From Agrobacterium larrymoorei (GTDB taxonomy: Bacteria > Pseudomonadota > Alphaproteobacteria > Rhizobiales > Rhizobiaceae): DNA of 64,000 nucleotides. Every line of letters begins with the position of its first letter. Positions within the stretch are counted from its first letter, which is position 1. Under the pieces are notes generated by a model that saw only the letters and a program-made list of their open reading frames with translations, made no database searches and was not told the DNA's origin. Location of the stretch: assembly GCF_013322225.1 (NCBI RefSeq), contig NZ_JAAMFB010000016.1, positions 248,001-312,000 on the forward strand, read 5' to 3'. Of this stretch, positions 8,722 through 18,669 are shown in pieces. The position numbers and the translations under genes were made by a program.

Positions 8722-9425
8722 CGAGGCTTGGGGCTTTACTCTCCATTCCTTGCACCGCGTTTATTCTAACGGCTTGCAACACAACGGATGCGCTTATCCC
8801 GCAAGTCGATGTCGGCCACAACACTTCGCAATCCACGCCGGTCACACAGGGCGATCTCGATCAGATGGCAGCCGCGGCGGACCGCACGCCCTCCGGTCCG
8901 ATCTCACCGGTGCAGGCCTATGCACCGCAAAATTCGTTGCAAGCGCAGGCGCAGGCCCTGAACGATGGCGCGCAATATGGTGAACCGGTCGCTCGCCAGC
9001 AACAACCTGCTCCCGCTCCGCAACCTCAGCAGACCGCTGCCCTGCCCGCGACAGGGGGTTCGGGCTCGATCCGCTTTCTACCGATCATTGGCGCGCCTGT
9101 TCAAGCCGTCACGCCTCTTTCGCGCCAGCTTGGTGCGGAGGCACGCGCCAAGGGGCTAACTATTCGCCCCTCCACCGACACGTCGGCTGACAACATACTC
9201 AAGGGCTATCTCTCCGCCTTCGACGACGGCGGTAAAGTGACGGTGGTCTACGTGTGGGACGTGCTCGACGCCAACGGTGCGCGCCTGCATCGCCTGCAAG
9301 GGCAGGAAACCGTGGCAGCACGTGGCAGCGATCCGTGGGCGGCCGTCAACGATAGCGTCATGCAGAAAGTTGCCGCAAGAACTCTGGACGATTATCAGTC
9401 CTGGAAGCAGGCGACGCGGGGTTGA
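8718..9425 (+). CDS. Predicted lipoprotein of unknown function
   Basis: 235 residues. A short signal peptide ends in the lipobox LTAC, so Cys20 is the predicted lipidated residue (Lgt itself is encoded at 4559). Residues about 35-115 are low-complexity and rich in Gln, Ala and Pro, probably a flexible linker. The C-terminal 110 residues (GSIRFLPIIGAPVQAVTPLS onward) look folded. Asp follows Thr-Asn-Thr and is not at +2, so the usual Asp+2 inner-membrane signal is absent. No known domain was recognised. It stands alone between the M24-fold gene and prs. Confidence 0.85.
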   Translation: MTRLGALLSIPCTAFILTACNTTDALIPQVDVGHNTSQSTPVTQGDLDQMAAAADRTPSGPISPVQAYAPQNSLQAQAQALNDGAQYGEPVARQQQPAPAPQPQQTAALPATGGSGSIRFLPIIGAPVQAVTPLSRQLGAEARAKGLTIRPSTDTSADNILKGYLSAFDDGGKVTVVYVWDVLDANGARLHRLQGQETVAARGSDPWAAVNDSVMQKVAARTLDDYQSWKQATRG

Positions 9426-9511
9426 AGACAGCTACAATCGATTGAAAAACCGGTTGCGAGACGAGAGTCACAAAGTTTTCACGAAAATCATGGGTAACGC
9501 GGCTTGACCTC

Positions 9512-9539
9512 TTGCATTCACGGGCAACACCGGTATTAA
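9512..9539 (+). promoter_or_regulatory. Candidate sigma70-type promoter for prs
   Basis: TTGCAT and TATTAA separated by 16 bases, about 130 bases upstream of the prs start. This implies a long 5' leader on prs. Confidence 0.35.
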
Positions 9540-9670
9540 GGCGCGCATGGCAAAACGGCATGTCCGGCACCCCCTTTGGGTCGGGTATTCCTCCCCGTTG
9601 AACGACGCACAGACCACGTAGAATGTCTCTACCGGGTCGCAGGCGATGGCATGGAAAACAGGCGGCACCA

Positions 9671-10603
9671 ATGAAGGTTTTCGCAGGCAATTCGAACCGG
9701 CATTTGGCCGAAGCGATCTGCAAGTATCTCAATGTTCCTCTCGGAAATGCCACGGTAAAGCGGTTTGCGGACCAGGAAATCTTCGTAGAAATCGGTGAGA
9801 ACGTGCGCGGCGAAGACGTGTTCGTCGTTCAGTCCACATCCTTTCCCGCCAACGACCACCTGATGGAATTGCTGATCATGATCGACGCCATGCGTCGTTC
9901 CTCGGCAAAGCGCATCACCGCCGTTCTTCCCTATTTCGGCTATGCACGCCAGGACCGTAAAGCTGGCCCGCGCACGCCGATTTCGGCAAAACTCGTTGCC
10001 AACCTCATTACCGAAGCCGGTGCCGACCGCGTTTTAACGCTCGACCTTCACGCAGGTCAGATTCAGGGCTTCTTCGACATTCCGACCGACAATCTCTTCG
10101 CGGCACCAATTTTGGCGCGCGATGTGAAGGAACATTACGACACGAAGAACGTCATGGTCGTTTCGCCGGACGTTGGCGGTGTTGTCCGCGCCCGTTCGCT
10201 TGCAAAACGTCTCGACTGTCTGCTGGCAATCGTCGACAAGCGCCGCGATCGCCCGGGTGAATCCGAAGTGATGAACGTCATCGGTGACGTGACCGGCAAG
10301 GACTGCCTGCTGATCGACGACATCGTCGACTCCGGCGGCACGCTGTGCAATGCGGCGGAAGCCCTTCTCAAGAATGGCGCGACCAGCGTTACGGCCTACA
10401 TCACCCATGGCGTCCTGTCCGGCGGTGCTGTTGCCCGAGTGGCGTCCTCCAAGCTGCGCGAACTGGTCATCACCGACAGCATCCAGCCGACCACCGGCGT
10501 GCAATCCGCCCACAACATCCGCGTCATCACCACCGCCACCCTGCTCGGTGAAGCGATCAACCGTACCGCGATGGAACAGTCGGTTTCCGGCCTATTCGAT
10601 TGA
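9671..10603 (+). CDS. prs: Ribose-phosphate pyrophosphokinase
   Basis: 310 residues; makes PRPP from ribose 5-phosphate and ATP for purine, pyrimidine, His and Trp synthesis. Signature elements are [18 protein letters not shown] (ATP/flexible region), [18 protein letters not shown], and the PRPP-binding loop [15 protein letters not shown] 9671 starts the usual MKVFAGNSN; the longer frame has no family residues. The length matches bacterial class I enzymes. Its stop overlaps the start of a GNAT gene by one base (TGATG), so the two are translationally linked. Confidence 0.97.
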   Translation: MKVFAGNSNRHLAEAICKYLNVPLGNATVKRFADQEIFVEIGENVRGEDVFVVQSTSFPANDHLMELLIMIDAMRRSSAKRITAVLPYFGYARQDRKAGPRTPISAKLVANLITEAGADRVLTLDLHAGQIQGFFDIPTDNLFAAPILARDVKEHYDTKNVMVVSPDVGGVVRARSLAKRLDCLLAIVDKRRDRPGESEVMNVIGDVTGKDCLLIDDIVDSGGTLCNAAEALLKNGATSVTAYITHGVLSGGAVARVASSKLRELVITDSIQPTTGVQSAHNIRVITTATLLGEAINRTAMEQSVSGLFD

Positions 10604-11067
10604 TGCCCCACGGGCCGTTGAGGATATCGAACCTCAAGGACCGGCCCGATTTTGCCGATACCGTTGCCGCCCGGGGATGGAACGCCTGGTGGACGGATAG
10701 CGGCTCATCGGTTGAAGATTATCGTGCCGCTTTGACGCCAATGCTGGACGGCGGCGGCGTTCCCCTAAGTCTCGTCGCTCACGAGGGCGACCGCTATATC
10801 GGCTCTGTCCTTCTGATCGAAAACGATCTCGATGAGCGCCCTCAATATGCGCCGTGGATCGCGGCGCTCTGGGTCGAGCCAGAATATCGCAGGAGCGGCA
10901 TTGCGGCTGAACTCATCAGATCCGTCGTAATCGAAGCGGGCAAGATCGGTTGCAAATCCTGTTACCTCTGTGCCACGCCTGAAAAACGCGCCTATTACCT
11001 CAAACAGGGCCTTTCGCTTGTCGAGACGAATGTAGACGGTATGGACGTATCTTTAATCGCGACGTGA
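10603..11067 (+). CDS. GNAT-family N-acetyltransferase
   Basis: 154 residues with a single GNAT fold. The acetyl-CoA-binding motif A region reads WVEPEYRRSGIAAELI, and a C-terminal Tyr-containing segment, KRAYYLKQGLSLVETN, matches motif B. The start ATG overlaps the prs stop (TGATG). A TTG three bases earlier is also in frame, but the ATG is preferred. The substrate is unknown. The coupling to prs is by position only and does not by itself imply a nucleotide role. Confidence 0.85.
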   Translation: MPHGPLRISNLKDRPDFADTVAARGWNAWWTDSGSSVEDYRAALTPMLDGGGVPLSLVAHEGDRYIGSVLLIENDLDERPQYAPWIAALWVEPEYRRSGIAAELIRSVVIEAGKIGCKSCYLCATPEKRAYYLKQGLSLVETNVDGMDVSLIAT

Positions 11068-11212
11068 CAGTAGTCTGACTTGGCAAAAAAATATCGAAAA
11101 AGTTGAAAGTAAAGAATTTTTCACGGAAAAGTACTATATATTTTTGCTAAATTATCTTATCACTATCAACTCTGACGCGAGGAGGCGTCAGCGTAATTGG
11201 TGAGGAGATATT
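11068..11212 (+). promoter_or_regulatory. AT-rich regulatory region upstream of pectate lyase
   Basis: The stretch from about 11085 to 11165 is far richer in A and T than its neighbours (runs such as AAAAAAATATC and CTATATATTTTTGC). A good ribosome-binding site, GGTGAGGAG, precedes the ATG at 11213. AT-rich leaders of this kind are typical targets of Ros/MucR-type repressors in rhizobia, but no defined operator is recognised. Confidence 0.45.
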
Positions 11213-12697
11213 ATGAGCTTTCGCGGCCAGCACACAGCTTTGGCAACGGTGGGTGTCATTGCTGCATCTATCGCATTATCCGTTCAACACGCATATTCCA
11301 GCCCCGACCTTGCACGCCAAGTCATTGCAGAAAATGATGGCTGGGCGGCAGGCACGGTTGGCGGCTCACAAGGTGCTGCGGAGCATGTCTATACCGCGAC
11401 CAATCGCGCAGAACTGCTGAGCGCGCTCCAAGCGGGTGGTACGCCGAACCTGCCGAAAATCATCCAGATCAGGGGAACGATCAATCTTTCCGTGGACGAC
11501 GAGAACCGGGAGCTGTTTGAAAAGGATTATGCCGATCCGGCTTATGATTTCGATGCCTATGTCAAAGCTTACGCGCCTGCAGTCTGGAACGTGAAACTCG
11601 ATGACAAGAAGCGGCCTGCACGCGATTTGACTGGGCCGCTGGAAGAAGCGCGCCAACGTTCCGCCAAAAACCAGAAAGAGCGTATCGTTATCGATGTGAC
11701 GTCCAACACAACCATCATCGGCCTTGGGAAGGATGCGAGGATCATCAAGGGTAGTCTGATGATAGGCAGCGGAACCGAAAACGTCATTATTCGCAACATC
11801 ACATTCGAAGACGCTTTCGACTATTTCCCCGCATGGGATCCGGGCGATTCATTCAAGATCGACGCAGATTATCCCGGCTGCCACGAAACTTTCGCGGATA
11901 CTGAGACCGGTCCGCAGAAATGCCCCGGGGGGCGCTGGAATTCGGAATATGACAATATCTCGATAAACGGCGGCAAGAACGTCTGGATCGACCACAACAC
12001 CTTCACCGACGGCGACAGACCGGACAAGCTGTTCCCCTCCGTCTACCCCTACCCTCACGATCAGGTAGAGCAAAAGGTCCAGCACCATGATGGACAGGTG
12101 GATATCACCAACGGCGCAGACAGGGTGACGTTGACCTATAATCACTTCAAGGGCCACGACAAAACATCGCTCATTGGCGGAAGTGACAGCAGAACGGAGG
12201 ATGCGGGGCTGTTGAACGTCACCTTCCGCGCCAACTGGTTCGAAGACGCGGGGCAGCGCATGCCTAGGGTTCGCTACGGCAAGGTTCATAGCCTCAACAA
12301 TTACTTTACCGGCAATGCATCCGGCGCGCCCGGCAAAGCCTCAAGCGCCGTGGATAGCCACCAGAAAGCGAAAGGAGCTCCGAAAGATACCCCGATCTTC
12401 CGCAGCGCTTTCGGAATTGGCAAAGATTCAGCAATTTATTCGGAAAACAACCACTTCAGAGTCGAAGACGTAGCCCATCATCACATCGTCAACGTACAGG
12501 GTGGCGCAAAATTTTTCGACAGTGGTTCAACAGTGAACGGCGAGGCCGCTGACTTCCACACAGCCCTCAACAAGGACGTCAAAAAGCCGATCTCGAACGA
12601 TGTCGGCTGGAAGCCCACGCTCTACGGCAAACAGCCTATTCCGGCTTCGGATGTGCCGGATTATGTGACGACGAATGCGGGCGCGGGGAAGCTGTAG
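11213..12697 (+). CDS. Secreted pectate lyase, polysaccharide lyase family 1 type
   Basis: 494 residues. An N-terminal signal peptide (hydrophobic stretch VGVIAASIALSVQHAYS) leads into a right-handed beta-helix domain. Family PL1 features are WIDHNTF (the vWiDH motif), DGQVDITNGADRVTLTYNHF, and MPRVRYGKVHSLNNYF, where RVRYGK matches the catalytic-Arg region. Such enzymes cleave polygalacturonate by beta-elimination using Ca2+, in keeping with a plant-associated life. Compared with Erwinia Pel proteins it has an insertion near residues 100-160, rich in charged residues. The gene stands alone. Confidence 0.92.
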   Translation: MSFRGQHTALATVGVIAASIALSVQHAYSSPDLARQVIAENDGWAAGTVGGSQGAAEHVYTATNRAELLSALQAGGTPNLPKIIQIRGTINLSVDDENRELFEKDYADPAYDFDAYVKAYAPAVWNVKLDDKKRPARDLTGPLEEARQRSAKNQKERIVIDVTSNTTIIGLGKDARIIKGSLMIGSGTENVIIRNITFEDAFDYFPAWDPGDSFKIDADYPGCHETFADTETGPQKCPGGRWNSEYDNISINGGKNVWIDHNTFTDGDRPDKLFPSVYPYPHDQVEQKVQHHDGQVDITNGADRVTLTYNHFKGHDKTSLIGGSDSRTEDAGLLNVTFRANWFEDAGQRMPRVRYGKVHSLNNYFTGNASGAPGKASSAVDSHQKAKGAPKDTPIFRSAFGIGKDSAIYSENNHFRVEDVAHHHIVNVQGGAKFFDSGSTVNGEAADFHTALNKDVKKPISNDVGWKPTLYGKQPIPASDVPDYVTTNAGAGKL

Positions 12698-12739
12698 CTA
12701 CGCGCTTTCTTATTCACGACATGCGCCCCTCAAGCCTGT

Positions 12740-12768
12740 CTCCCGGAAGCTCTCGAAGCCTCCGGGAG
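12740..12768. terminator. Hairpin between convergent pectate lyase and aldehyde dehydrogenase genes
   Basis: An 8-bp perfect stem, CTCCCGGA with TCCGGGAG, and a 13-base loop. There is no strong T-run on either strand, so its action as a terminator is only a guess from its position between two convergent genes. Confidence 0.4.
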
Positions 12769-12808
12769 TACGCTGGCGACTTGCGCAACCAGCTCCGGGG
12801 AGGAAGCC

Positions 12809-14326
12809 TTAGAAGAAGCCGAGTTTGTTCGGGCTATAGGAAACCAGCAGGTTCTTCGTCTGCTGGTAGTGATCGAGCATCATCTTGTGGGTCTCACGGC
12901 CGATGCCGGACTGTTTGTAGCCACCGAAAGCGGCGCCCGCGGGGTATGCATGGTAGCAATTGGTCCACACACGACCGGCTTCAATGCCGCGACCGGCGCG
13001 ATAGGCGATGTTCGTATCACGGCTCCAGACACCGGCACCAAGACCGTAAACCGTGTCGTTGGCGATCTCGATGGCCTCTTCTAGTGTTTTGAAGGTCGTG
13101 ACGGAAACGACCGGACCGAAGATTTCCTCCTGGAAGACACGCATCTTGTTGTTGCCTTCGAATACGGTCGGCTGAATGTAATAACCGTCCTTCAGATTAC
13201 CGGAGAGCGACTTCTTGTCGCCGCCTGTCAGGACTTTTGCACCCTCGTTTTTGCCGATCTCCAGATAGCTCATGATCTTGTCGAACTGCTCCTGCGAAGC
13301 CTGCGCGCCGATCATGGTCGAGGAGTTTAGAGGATCGTCCTGGCTGATGGCTTGCACCCGCTTCAACGCCTTTTCCATGAAGCGGTCATAGATCGATTCA
13401 TGCACCAGAGCGCGAGACGGGCATGTGCAGACCTCACCCTGATTGAGAGCGAACATGGCAAAGCCTTCCAGCGCCTTGTCGAGGAATGCGTCGTCTTCGT
13501 TCATGACATCCGCAAAGAAGATGTTTGGTGACTTCCCGCCAAGTTCCAGCGTTATGTTGGTGACGTTATCGGCCGCATAACGCATGATTTCCTTGCCGAC
13601 GGAGGTGGAGCCGGTAAAGGCGATCTTGGCGATGCGGTTGCTCTGCGCCAGCGGCTTTCCTGCCTCTGTACCGAGACCGTTGACGATGTTGATCACGCCC
13701 GCTGGCAGAAGGTCTTCGATCAATTCCATCACGAGCAGAATGGAGGCAGGCGTCTGTTCCGCAGGCTTCAGCACCACGCAGTTACCGGCAGCAAGCGCCG
13801 GTGCCAGCTTCCACGCGGCCATCAAAATCGGGAAGTTCCACGGAATGATCTGACCCACGACCCCGAGCGGCTCATGGAAATGATAGGCAACCGTGTCATT
13901 GTCTATCTGCCCGATCGAGCCTTCTTGGGCACGCACGCAGCCTGCGAAATAACGGAAGTGATCGATGGCCAGCGGAATATCCGCATTCGTGGTTTCGCGC
14001 AACGGCTTGCCATTGTCCCACGTTTCCGCGCGGGCAATGAGATCGAGATTGTCTTCGATACGCTGGGCGATTTTCAGCAGAATGTTGGAGCGCTCTGTGA
14101 CGCTGGTACGTCCCCATGCTTCGCGCGCCTTGTGCGCGGCATCCAGCGCAGCTTCGATATCGGCGGCATCGGAGCGCGGCACTTCGCAAATCTTCTGCCC
14201 GGTCACGGGTGAAAGGTTATCCATGTAACGACCGGATTTCGGCTCGACCCATTTTCCACCGACATAGTTGCCGTATTTGAGTTTGAAGGGGGTCTCTCCG
14301 GCCTTTTGCTGGACCTGAATGTTCAT
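12809..14326 (-). CDS. NAD(P)-dependent aldehyde dehydrogenase
   Basis: 505 residues of the ALDH superfamily, close in length and motifs to the ExaC/AldB type that oxidises acetaldehyde and related aldehydes. [19 protein letters not shown] and [11 protein letters not shown] form the coenzyme fold. [10 protein letters not shown] carries the general-base Glu, and [13 protein letters not shown] carries the catalytic Cys (the first of two). ATG 14326 starts [20 protein letters not shown]; the upstream extension is not family-like. A GAF/Fis regulator gene lies upstream on the same strand, with a 157-base gap, as is common for ExaC-type dehydrogenases. Confidence 0.92.
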   Translation of the reverse strand: MNIQVQQKAGETPFKLKYGNYVGGKWVEPKSGRYMDNLSPVTGQKICEVPRSDAADIEAALDAAHKAREAWGRTSVTERSNILLKIAQRIEDNLDLIARAETWDNGKPLRETTNADIPLAIDHFRYFAGCVRAQEGSIGQIDNDTVAYHFHEPLGVVGQIIPWNFPILMAAWKLAPALAAGNCVVLKPAEQTPASILLVMELIEDLLPAGVINIVNGLGTEAGKPLAQSNRIAKIAFTGSTSVGKEIMRYAADNVTNITLELGGKSPNIFFADVMNEDDAFLDKALEGFAMFALNQGEVCTCPSRALVHESIYDRFMEKALKRVQAISQDDPLNSSTMIGAQASQEQFDKIMSYLEIGKNEGAKVLTGGDKKSLSGNLKDGYYIQPTVFEGNNKMRVFQEEIFGPVVSVTTFKTLEEAIEIANDTVYGLGAGVWSRDTNIAYRAGRGIEAGRVWTNCYHAYPAGAAFGGYKQSGIGRETHKMMLDHYQQTKNLLVSYSPNKLGFF

Positions 14327-14433
14327 GAATTCATCCTCCCTGATGAACGACGACCTTTCTTGGTCGCGTGCAGAGAGGTTCTGCCTGCATGGGCGCAAAG
14401 CAAAGGGCGGCGCAGCCATTCCGCACTGCACAC

Positions 14434-14451
14434 TGTTTCACTTCTGCGACA
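14434..14451. promoter_or_regulatory. Imperfect palindrome upstream of the aldehyde dehydrogenase gene
   Basis: The 18-base sequence has the form TGTnnCAnnnnTGnnACA. It sits between the GAF/Fis regulator gene and the dehydrogenase gene, about 110 bases upstream of the dehydrogenase start. It could be the regulator's binding site; no further copies were found here. Confidence 0.3.
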
Positions 14452-14483
14452 AAGCGTGAAGAAGATACGATAAGAGATGCTGA

Positions 14484-15443
14484 TTATTGCACGGAAAGCT
14501 TCTTCATCTTGCGATGAAGCGTGGCGCGACTGATGCCGAGAAGAGATGCCGCGTGGGTAATGTTGCCGTTGGCGCGCGAAAGCACCCGCCGCAAAGCTGC
14601 CCTTTCCGCCTCGACAAGATCCGAGCCCCGGTCTTGACGCTCTTCGCGCAACGCGTCTGATGCTGGAATTCCCTGAGCGATATGGGCGTCGTCCAGACGA
14701 AGCGCCAACCGCGCGGCGCGTGTCGCACCGAGAATGATATCGTCCTGATCCACCGCGAGCAGCGAAAGCGCTGAAGAATTGGTAGACGGCACCATAAGGA
14801 TGCGCGCACCCGGATATGCCCGCCGGAACAGATTGCCCTCGATCCGCTGGGCCGCATCTCTTACCGCCTGCGTCACCATCGCAAATGTCAATTCATTGAT
14901 ATCGTCACGGCAGGTCGAAATATCGAGGGCGCCGGTGACACGTCCCAGATGGTCGCGGATCGGCGCTGTGGTGCAACAAAGGCTGATGTTGGCTGAGAAA
15001 AAGTGCTGGTCGCGATAAACGACCACCGAACGCTCGTCGGCAAGTGCGGTGCCGATACCGTTCGTACCAACGCTTGCCTCACTCCATAGCGCACCCGACC
15101 AGAGGCCAAGCGCGCGAAACTCTTCATCATCCGCCACCGCACCGCGGCGGTCGAGCGCAACCCCCTGTGCATCCGTCAGCAGTAAACAGCAGCCAGCTTT
15201 TCCGACCGCAAGAAAAATACGGTCCAGTTCATCGGCGCTTTCGGCGATCAGCGGGTCGGACATCTGCCGCACGCGGCGAAACTCGGCATCTGTGAAGAAG
15301 GTTGGCTTGCGGTTTTCTTCGGGAGCCAGATGATGCATCGTCATGCACCGCCGCCATGATGCGACTATGGGCGAACTGGCCGCCGCAGACGGTCTGTTTG
15401 CGCTTTGATAAACATGATCTGCGTGAGCTGCATCGGTCGACAT
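14484..15443 (-). CDS. AcoR-like transcriptional regulator with GAF and Fis-type HTH, no AAA+ domain
   Basis: 319 residues. The N-terminal IVASWRRCMTMHHLAPEE is typical of the AcoR-type sensor region. A GAF domain spans about residues 60-180 (LLLTDAQGVALDRRG, SVGTNGIGTALADERSVVVY). The C-terminus is a Fis-type helix-turn-helix (RANGNITHAASLLGISRATLHRKMKKL). The sigma54-interacting AAA+ domain normally found between them is missing, with no GAFTGA or Walker motifs. It therefore should not activate sigma54 promoters in the classical way. GGGAGGA just upstream fixes the start at 15443. The likely target is the adjacent aldehyde dehydrogenase gene. Confidence 0.85.
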   Translation of the reverse strand: MSTDAAHADHVYQSANRPSAAASSPIVASWRRCMTMHHLAPEENRKPTFFTDAEFRRVRQMSDPLIAESADELDRIFLAVGKAGCCLLLTDAQGVALDRRGAVADDEEFRALGLWSGALWSEASVGTNGIGTALADERSVVVYRDQHFFSANISLCCTTAPIRDHLGRVTGALDISTCRDDINELTFAMVTQAVRDAAQRIEGNLFRRAYPGARILMVPSTNSSALSLLAVDQDDIILGATRAARLALRLDDAHIAQGIPASDALREERQDRGSDLVEAERAALRRVLSRANGNITHAASLLGISRATLHRKMKKLSVQ

Positions 15444-15600
15444 GCATTCCTCCCAAGCATGCCAACGCAGAATCGTTAAAATGTTCTGCGGCAAGGTACG
15501 CTACGAGCCTAGTTTAGAACATGGTCGGATAATCCGAAAGATCACCTCGGCTTGGAAGTGTCTTTTTGTATTGAACGATCATCCGCGCAGGGGAGATCGC

Positions 15601-17670
15601 TCAGCTTGCGGCCTTTAGCGGCGATATGTCCAATTGCGGCTGCACGTCTACTTCATTGACGAGGGGGAAGATATTTTCGACCGGCCCCGGCCTGCCAAAA
15701 TAGAAGCCCTGAACATAGTGGCAGCCCTCACGCCGCAGGAAATCCAGTTGTTCCTGGGTTTCCACTCCCTCGGCCAGAACAACGATATCGAGGCTGTTGG
15801 CAAGGATAAGCGTGGAACGCACGATGGCGTCTGACTGGACGCTGGAAGGCAGCCCTGTTACGAAAGAACGATCCAACTTAATCTTGTCGAAGGGAAAGCT
15901 TTGCAGGGTGGAGAGCGATGAATGACCCTTGCCATAGTCGTCCATGGCGATCCTCAGTCCCATGGACTTCAAACCACGGATGGTCATTAGCGCATGTTCA
16001 TGATCGGCGATGATGCTACTTTCGGTAATCTCGATTTCGAGACGCCGGGGATCGAGGCCCGTTTCAGCCAGAATGCGCTCGACCTTGGTCGTGAACGACC
16101 GGTCCGCAAGTTGCTGGGCCGCGACGTTGACCGCTATTCCATATGGCGCCTTCCATCTCACCGCTTCTCGACAGGCATGCCGCAACACCCATTCGCCTAG
16201 CGGCACGATGAAACCGGTCTTTTCTGCGATCGGAATAAACTGCACCGGCGACACCATGCCCCGTTGAGGGTGGTTCCAGCGCAGGAGCACCTCGAAACTG
16301 ACCGTCACACCGGTGTCGGTCAGGTTCTGATGCTGATAGTAGAGCTCGAATTCATTTCGCTGGAGACCGGCACGCATATCCGTCGCAAGCGCATTACGCT
16401 CAAGCTCCATTTCATCCATGCGCTTGTCATAAAAGCAGATCGTACCAGCAACACCCGCCTTCGCCCGGTACATGGCAACATCGGCCTGCGAGATCAGGGC
16501 ATCGACACTTTTGGTCTCGGCAGAAAGTTCGGATATGCCGAAACTTGCACCAACGGTCAGGGTCTGCCCTTCCCACTCGATTGGGCTGGTGACTTCCTTT
16601 TGCAGCCGACGCGCAAATTCCAGGCTGTCGTTGCGCGAATAATAGCACTCTTTTACGGCAACGAACTCATCGCCCCCGATGCGGGCAACGAACTCCCGCA
16701 CGCCGAGAACTGCCGATATGCGCCGCGCAATGGTGCCAAGGACGGCATCTCCCGCCGCATGACCGTAAACGTCGTTGATTTCCTTGAAGCGGTTGAGGTC
16801 GAAGGATAGAAGTGCCACGCCCGCTACCGTAGATCCCGCGCGGTCTATCGCGCCCACAAGATGCTCCTTGAAGCCAACCCGGTTGGCGATGCCGGTGAGA
16901 GGATCGTGCAGCGACAGGTAGCGGTAACGCTCCAGCGCCTGCCGGGTGGACTGCATGTCGATCCTGTAGGTCGCAAGGCAGGAAGACATCAGCGCGACAA
17001 TGATGAGAATAGCACCACTTGCAACGACCGCAGGAGAAAGAAAGCTTTCCTGAAGCTGCGCCGCCGGATCGAACTCCAGCGACATCGCGGCCATACCGAT
17101 ATTATGATTTATGACGACAGCCAGAAAGAGAAGGGTTGCCCCGCCGTAGCAGCCGTACCGGCTGGTTGACCGGAAGACCCGATTGACCGCCAGTATTCCG
17201 AGACACATGGAAACCATTATCGATATGATGATGTATGTGTGGTCCCAGACCAGCCTGCCCTGTACGGAATAGGCCGCCATACCGACGTAGTGGGTGGAAG
17301 CGACGCCGATACCGATCACCGCACCACCTGCTTCAACCAGCAAACCACGCCCACCATAGATCGAAATCGCAAAACCTGCGAGAGCAGCACAAACCGCAAC
17401 GATGAAGGAAAACGCCGTCAGATTGGGGTCGAAACCCGCAACGCCTTCTATACGATACCCGAGCATGGTTACGAAATGCGTTGCCCACATGGTGGCGCCA
17501 CACATGACGGAGGCGAGGCATAACCAGTTCAGACGCTGAAGAAGATTTGGTTGTCGGGCACGAGCGAATAGATTGATCGTCAGGAAACTGCCAGACGCAC
17601 AGATAATGCAGGCGGCAAGCACGTATCGGATGTCATGCTCGAAGACTATACAGTTCCACAATCTCGTCAT
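15601..17670 (-). CDS. MHYT-GGDEF-EAL protein, c-di-GMP turnover
   Basis: 689 residues. Residues about 10-240 hold seven membrane helices with three MHYT-type repeats (ATHFVTML, STHYVGMAAYS, NHNIGMAAMS), a proposed metal-, O2- or NO-sensing membrane domain. A GGDEF domain with an intact RIGGDEF near residue 333 follows. The EAL domain carries SFEVLLRWNHP near 460 (EVL in place of EAL, with the catalytic Glu kept), MDDYGKGHSSL and KLDRSF. Both a diguanylate cyclase and a phosphodiesterase look possible. It is divergent from rplY and stands alone; the balance of the two activities cannot be told by eye. Confidence 0.9.
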   Translation of the reverse strand: MTRLWNCIVFEHDIRYVLAACIICASGSFLTINLFARARQPNLLQRLNWLCLASVMCGATMWATHFVTMLGYRIEGVAGFDPNLTAFSFIVAVCAALAGFAISIYGGRGLLVEAGGAVIGIGVASTHYVGMAAYSVQGRLVWDHTYIIISIMVSMCLGILAVNRVFRSTSRYGCYGGATLLFLAVVINHNIGMAAMSLEFDPAAQLQESFLSPAVVASGAILIIVALMSSCLATYRIDMQSTRQALERYRYLSLHDPLTGIANRVGFKEHLVGAIDRAGSTVAGVALLSFDLNRFKEINDVYGHAAGDAVLGTIARRISAVLGVREFVARIGGDEFVAVKECYYSRNDSLEFARRLQKEVTSPIEWEGQTLTVGASFGISELSAETKSVDALISQADVAMYRAKAGVAGTICFYDKRMDEMELERNALATDMRAGLQRNEFELYYQHQNLTDTGVTVSFEVLLRWNHPQRGMVSPVQFIPIAEKTGFIVPLGEWVLRHACREAVRWKAPYGIAVNVAAQQLADRSFTTKVERILAETGLDPRRLEIEITESSIIADHEHALMTIRGLKSMGLRIAMDDYGKGHSSLSTLQSFPFDKIKLDRSFVTGLPSSVQSDAIVRSTLILANSLDIVVLAEGVETQEQLDFLRREGCHYVQGFYFGRPGPVENIFPLVNEVDVQPQLDISPLKAAS

Positions 17671-17978
17671 TGCACCGACCCGAACAAAAATACTTCTGCA
17701 ATATAATAAAGGTTTGTTTTCAGCCGGTTTACAGAAATGGCTAAATATACATTAAGTGCGCAGCAAGCCGGGAAGGCTACTTAGGCCGCTCTGTCGGGAT
17801 ATCAGCCACCCTCGACATTCATCACAGACTTGCGTTCAGCGGCGCTTTATACTATAGCGCGCGCATCCGTGTAGACACCCTTGGAGGCAACGCGGTCGGG
17901 ATGGCGGGTAAGCCCCCTCCCCAGTTCGTCCGGGAAACCGGTCAGAACTCTCCATATAAACTTAAAAAGGAAAATGCC
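17671..17978 (+). promoter_or_regulatory. Divergent intergenic region with candidate rplY promoter
   Basis: 308 bases separate the MHYT-GGDEF-EAL gene from rplY. A candidate promoter for rplY is TTGCGT (17830-17835), 17 bases, TATAGC (17853-17858), giving a leader of about 115 bases. No RNA gene was recognised. Confidence 0.35.
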
Positions 17979-18593
17979 ATGAGCAAAGAAACTTATGAGC
18001 TCAAGGCCGAGGCGCGCGAACGAGTTGGTAAGGGGTCCTCTCGTGAACTTCGTCGCAACGGTTTGATTCCAGCTGTCATCTACGGTGATAAGCAGGCCCC
18101 GGTTTCCATCGCGATTTCGACGAACGAAATCACCAAGCGTATTCACGCTGGCGGTTTCATGACGACGATTGCGACCATCGATGTCAACGGCCAGAAGTAC
18201 AAGGTTCTGCCGAAGGACTACCAGCTTGATCCGGTCCGTGACTTCACGATGCACGTAGACTTCCTGCGCGTTTCCGGCAATTCGACGGTTACAGTTGAAA
18301 TTCCTGTCCACTTCATCAACGACGACAAGTCCGAGATCAAGAAGGGCGGCGTTCTCAACATCGTTCGCCACACCGTTGAAGCTCACGTTCCTGCCAACGA
18401 GATTCCGGACGCCATCACGGTTGATCTGGACGGTCTCAAGATCGGCGACAGCATTCACATTTCTCAGGTAAAGCTGCCGAAGAACGTATCTCCGGTCATC
18501 ACCGACCGCGACTTCACCATCGCAACCATCGTTCCGCCGGTCGTTGCAGTTGTTGAAGACGAAGCTCCGGCTGCTGAAGAAGCTTCCGAGTAA
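17979..18593 (+). CDS. rplY: 50S ribosomal protein L25 / Ctc family
   Basis: 204 residues: the long L25 form, with an N-terminal 5S rRNA-binding domain ([29 protein letters not shown]) and a C-terminal TL5/Ctc beta domain (about 100-185). It ends in an acidic Ala/Glu-rich tail. ATG 17979 is supported by AAGGA a few bases upstream and by the family N-terminus; the longer open frame is not conserved-looking. pth lies about 3.6 kb downstream on the same strand. In many alphaproteobacteria rplY, pth and ychF are direct neighbours, so the GGDEF-EAL pair between them looks like an insertion into that order. Confidence 0.96.
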   Translation: MSKETYELKAEARERVGKGSSRELRRNGLIPAVIYGDKQAPVSIAISTNEITKRIHAGGFMTTIATIDVNGQKYKVLPKDYQLDPVRDFTMHVDFLRVSGNSTVTVEIPVHFINDDKSEIKKGGVLNIVRHTVEAHVPANEIPDAITVDLDGLKIGDSIHISQVKLPKNVSPVITDRDFTIATIVPPVVAVVEDEAPAAEEASE

Positions 18594-18631
18594 TCTATCG
18601 TCGGAAGCGTTTGCTTCTGCATGAATGGAAT

Positions 18632-18669
18632 AAAATGCCTCGCATCTCGATGCGGGGCATTTTCTTTTG
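18632..18669 (+). terminator. Rho-independent terminator after rplY
   Basis: The stem AAAATGCC plus CGCAT pairs with ATGCG plus GGCATTTT around a small loop, followed by TTTCTTTT. It starts about 40 bases after the rplY stop codon. Confidence 0.8.

Noticed and set aside
14330-14483. Sigma54 promoter upstream of the aldehyde dehydrogenase gene
   Set aside because: A GG and GC pair can be found, but the spacing is 14 bases and not the required 10, and the neighbouring regulator lacks the AAA+ domain.
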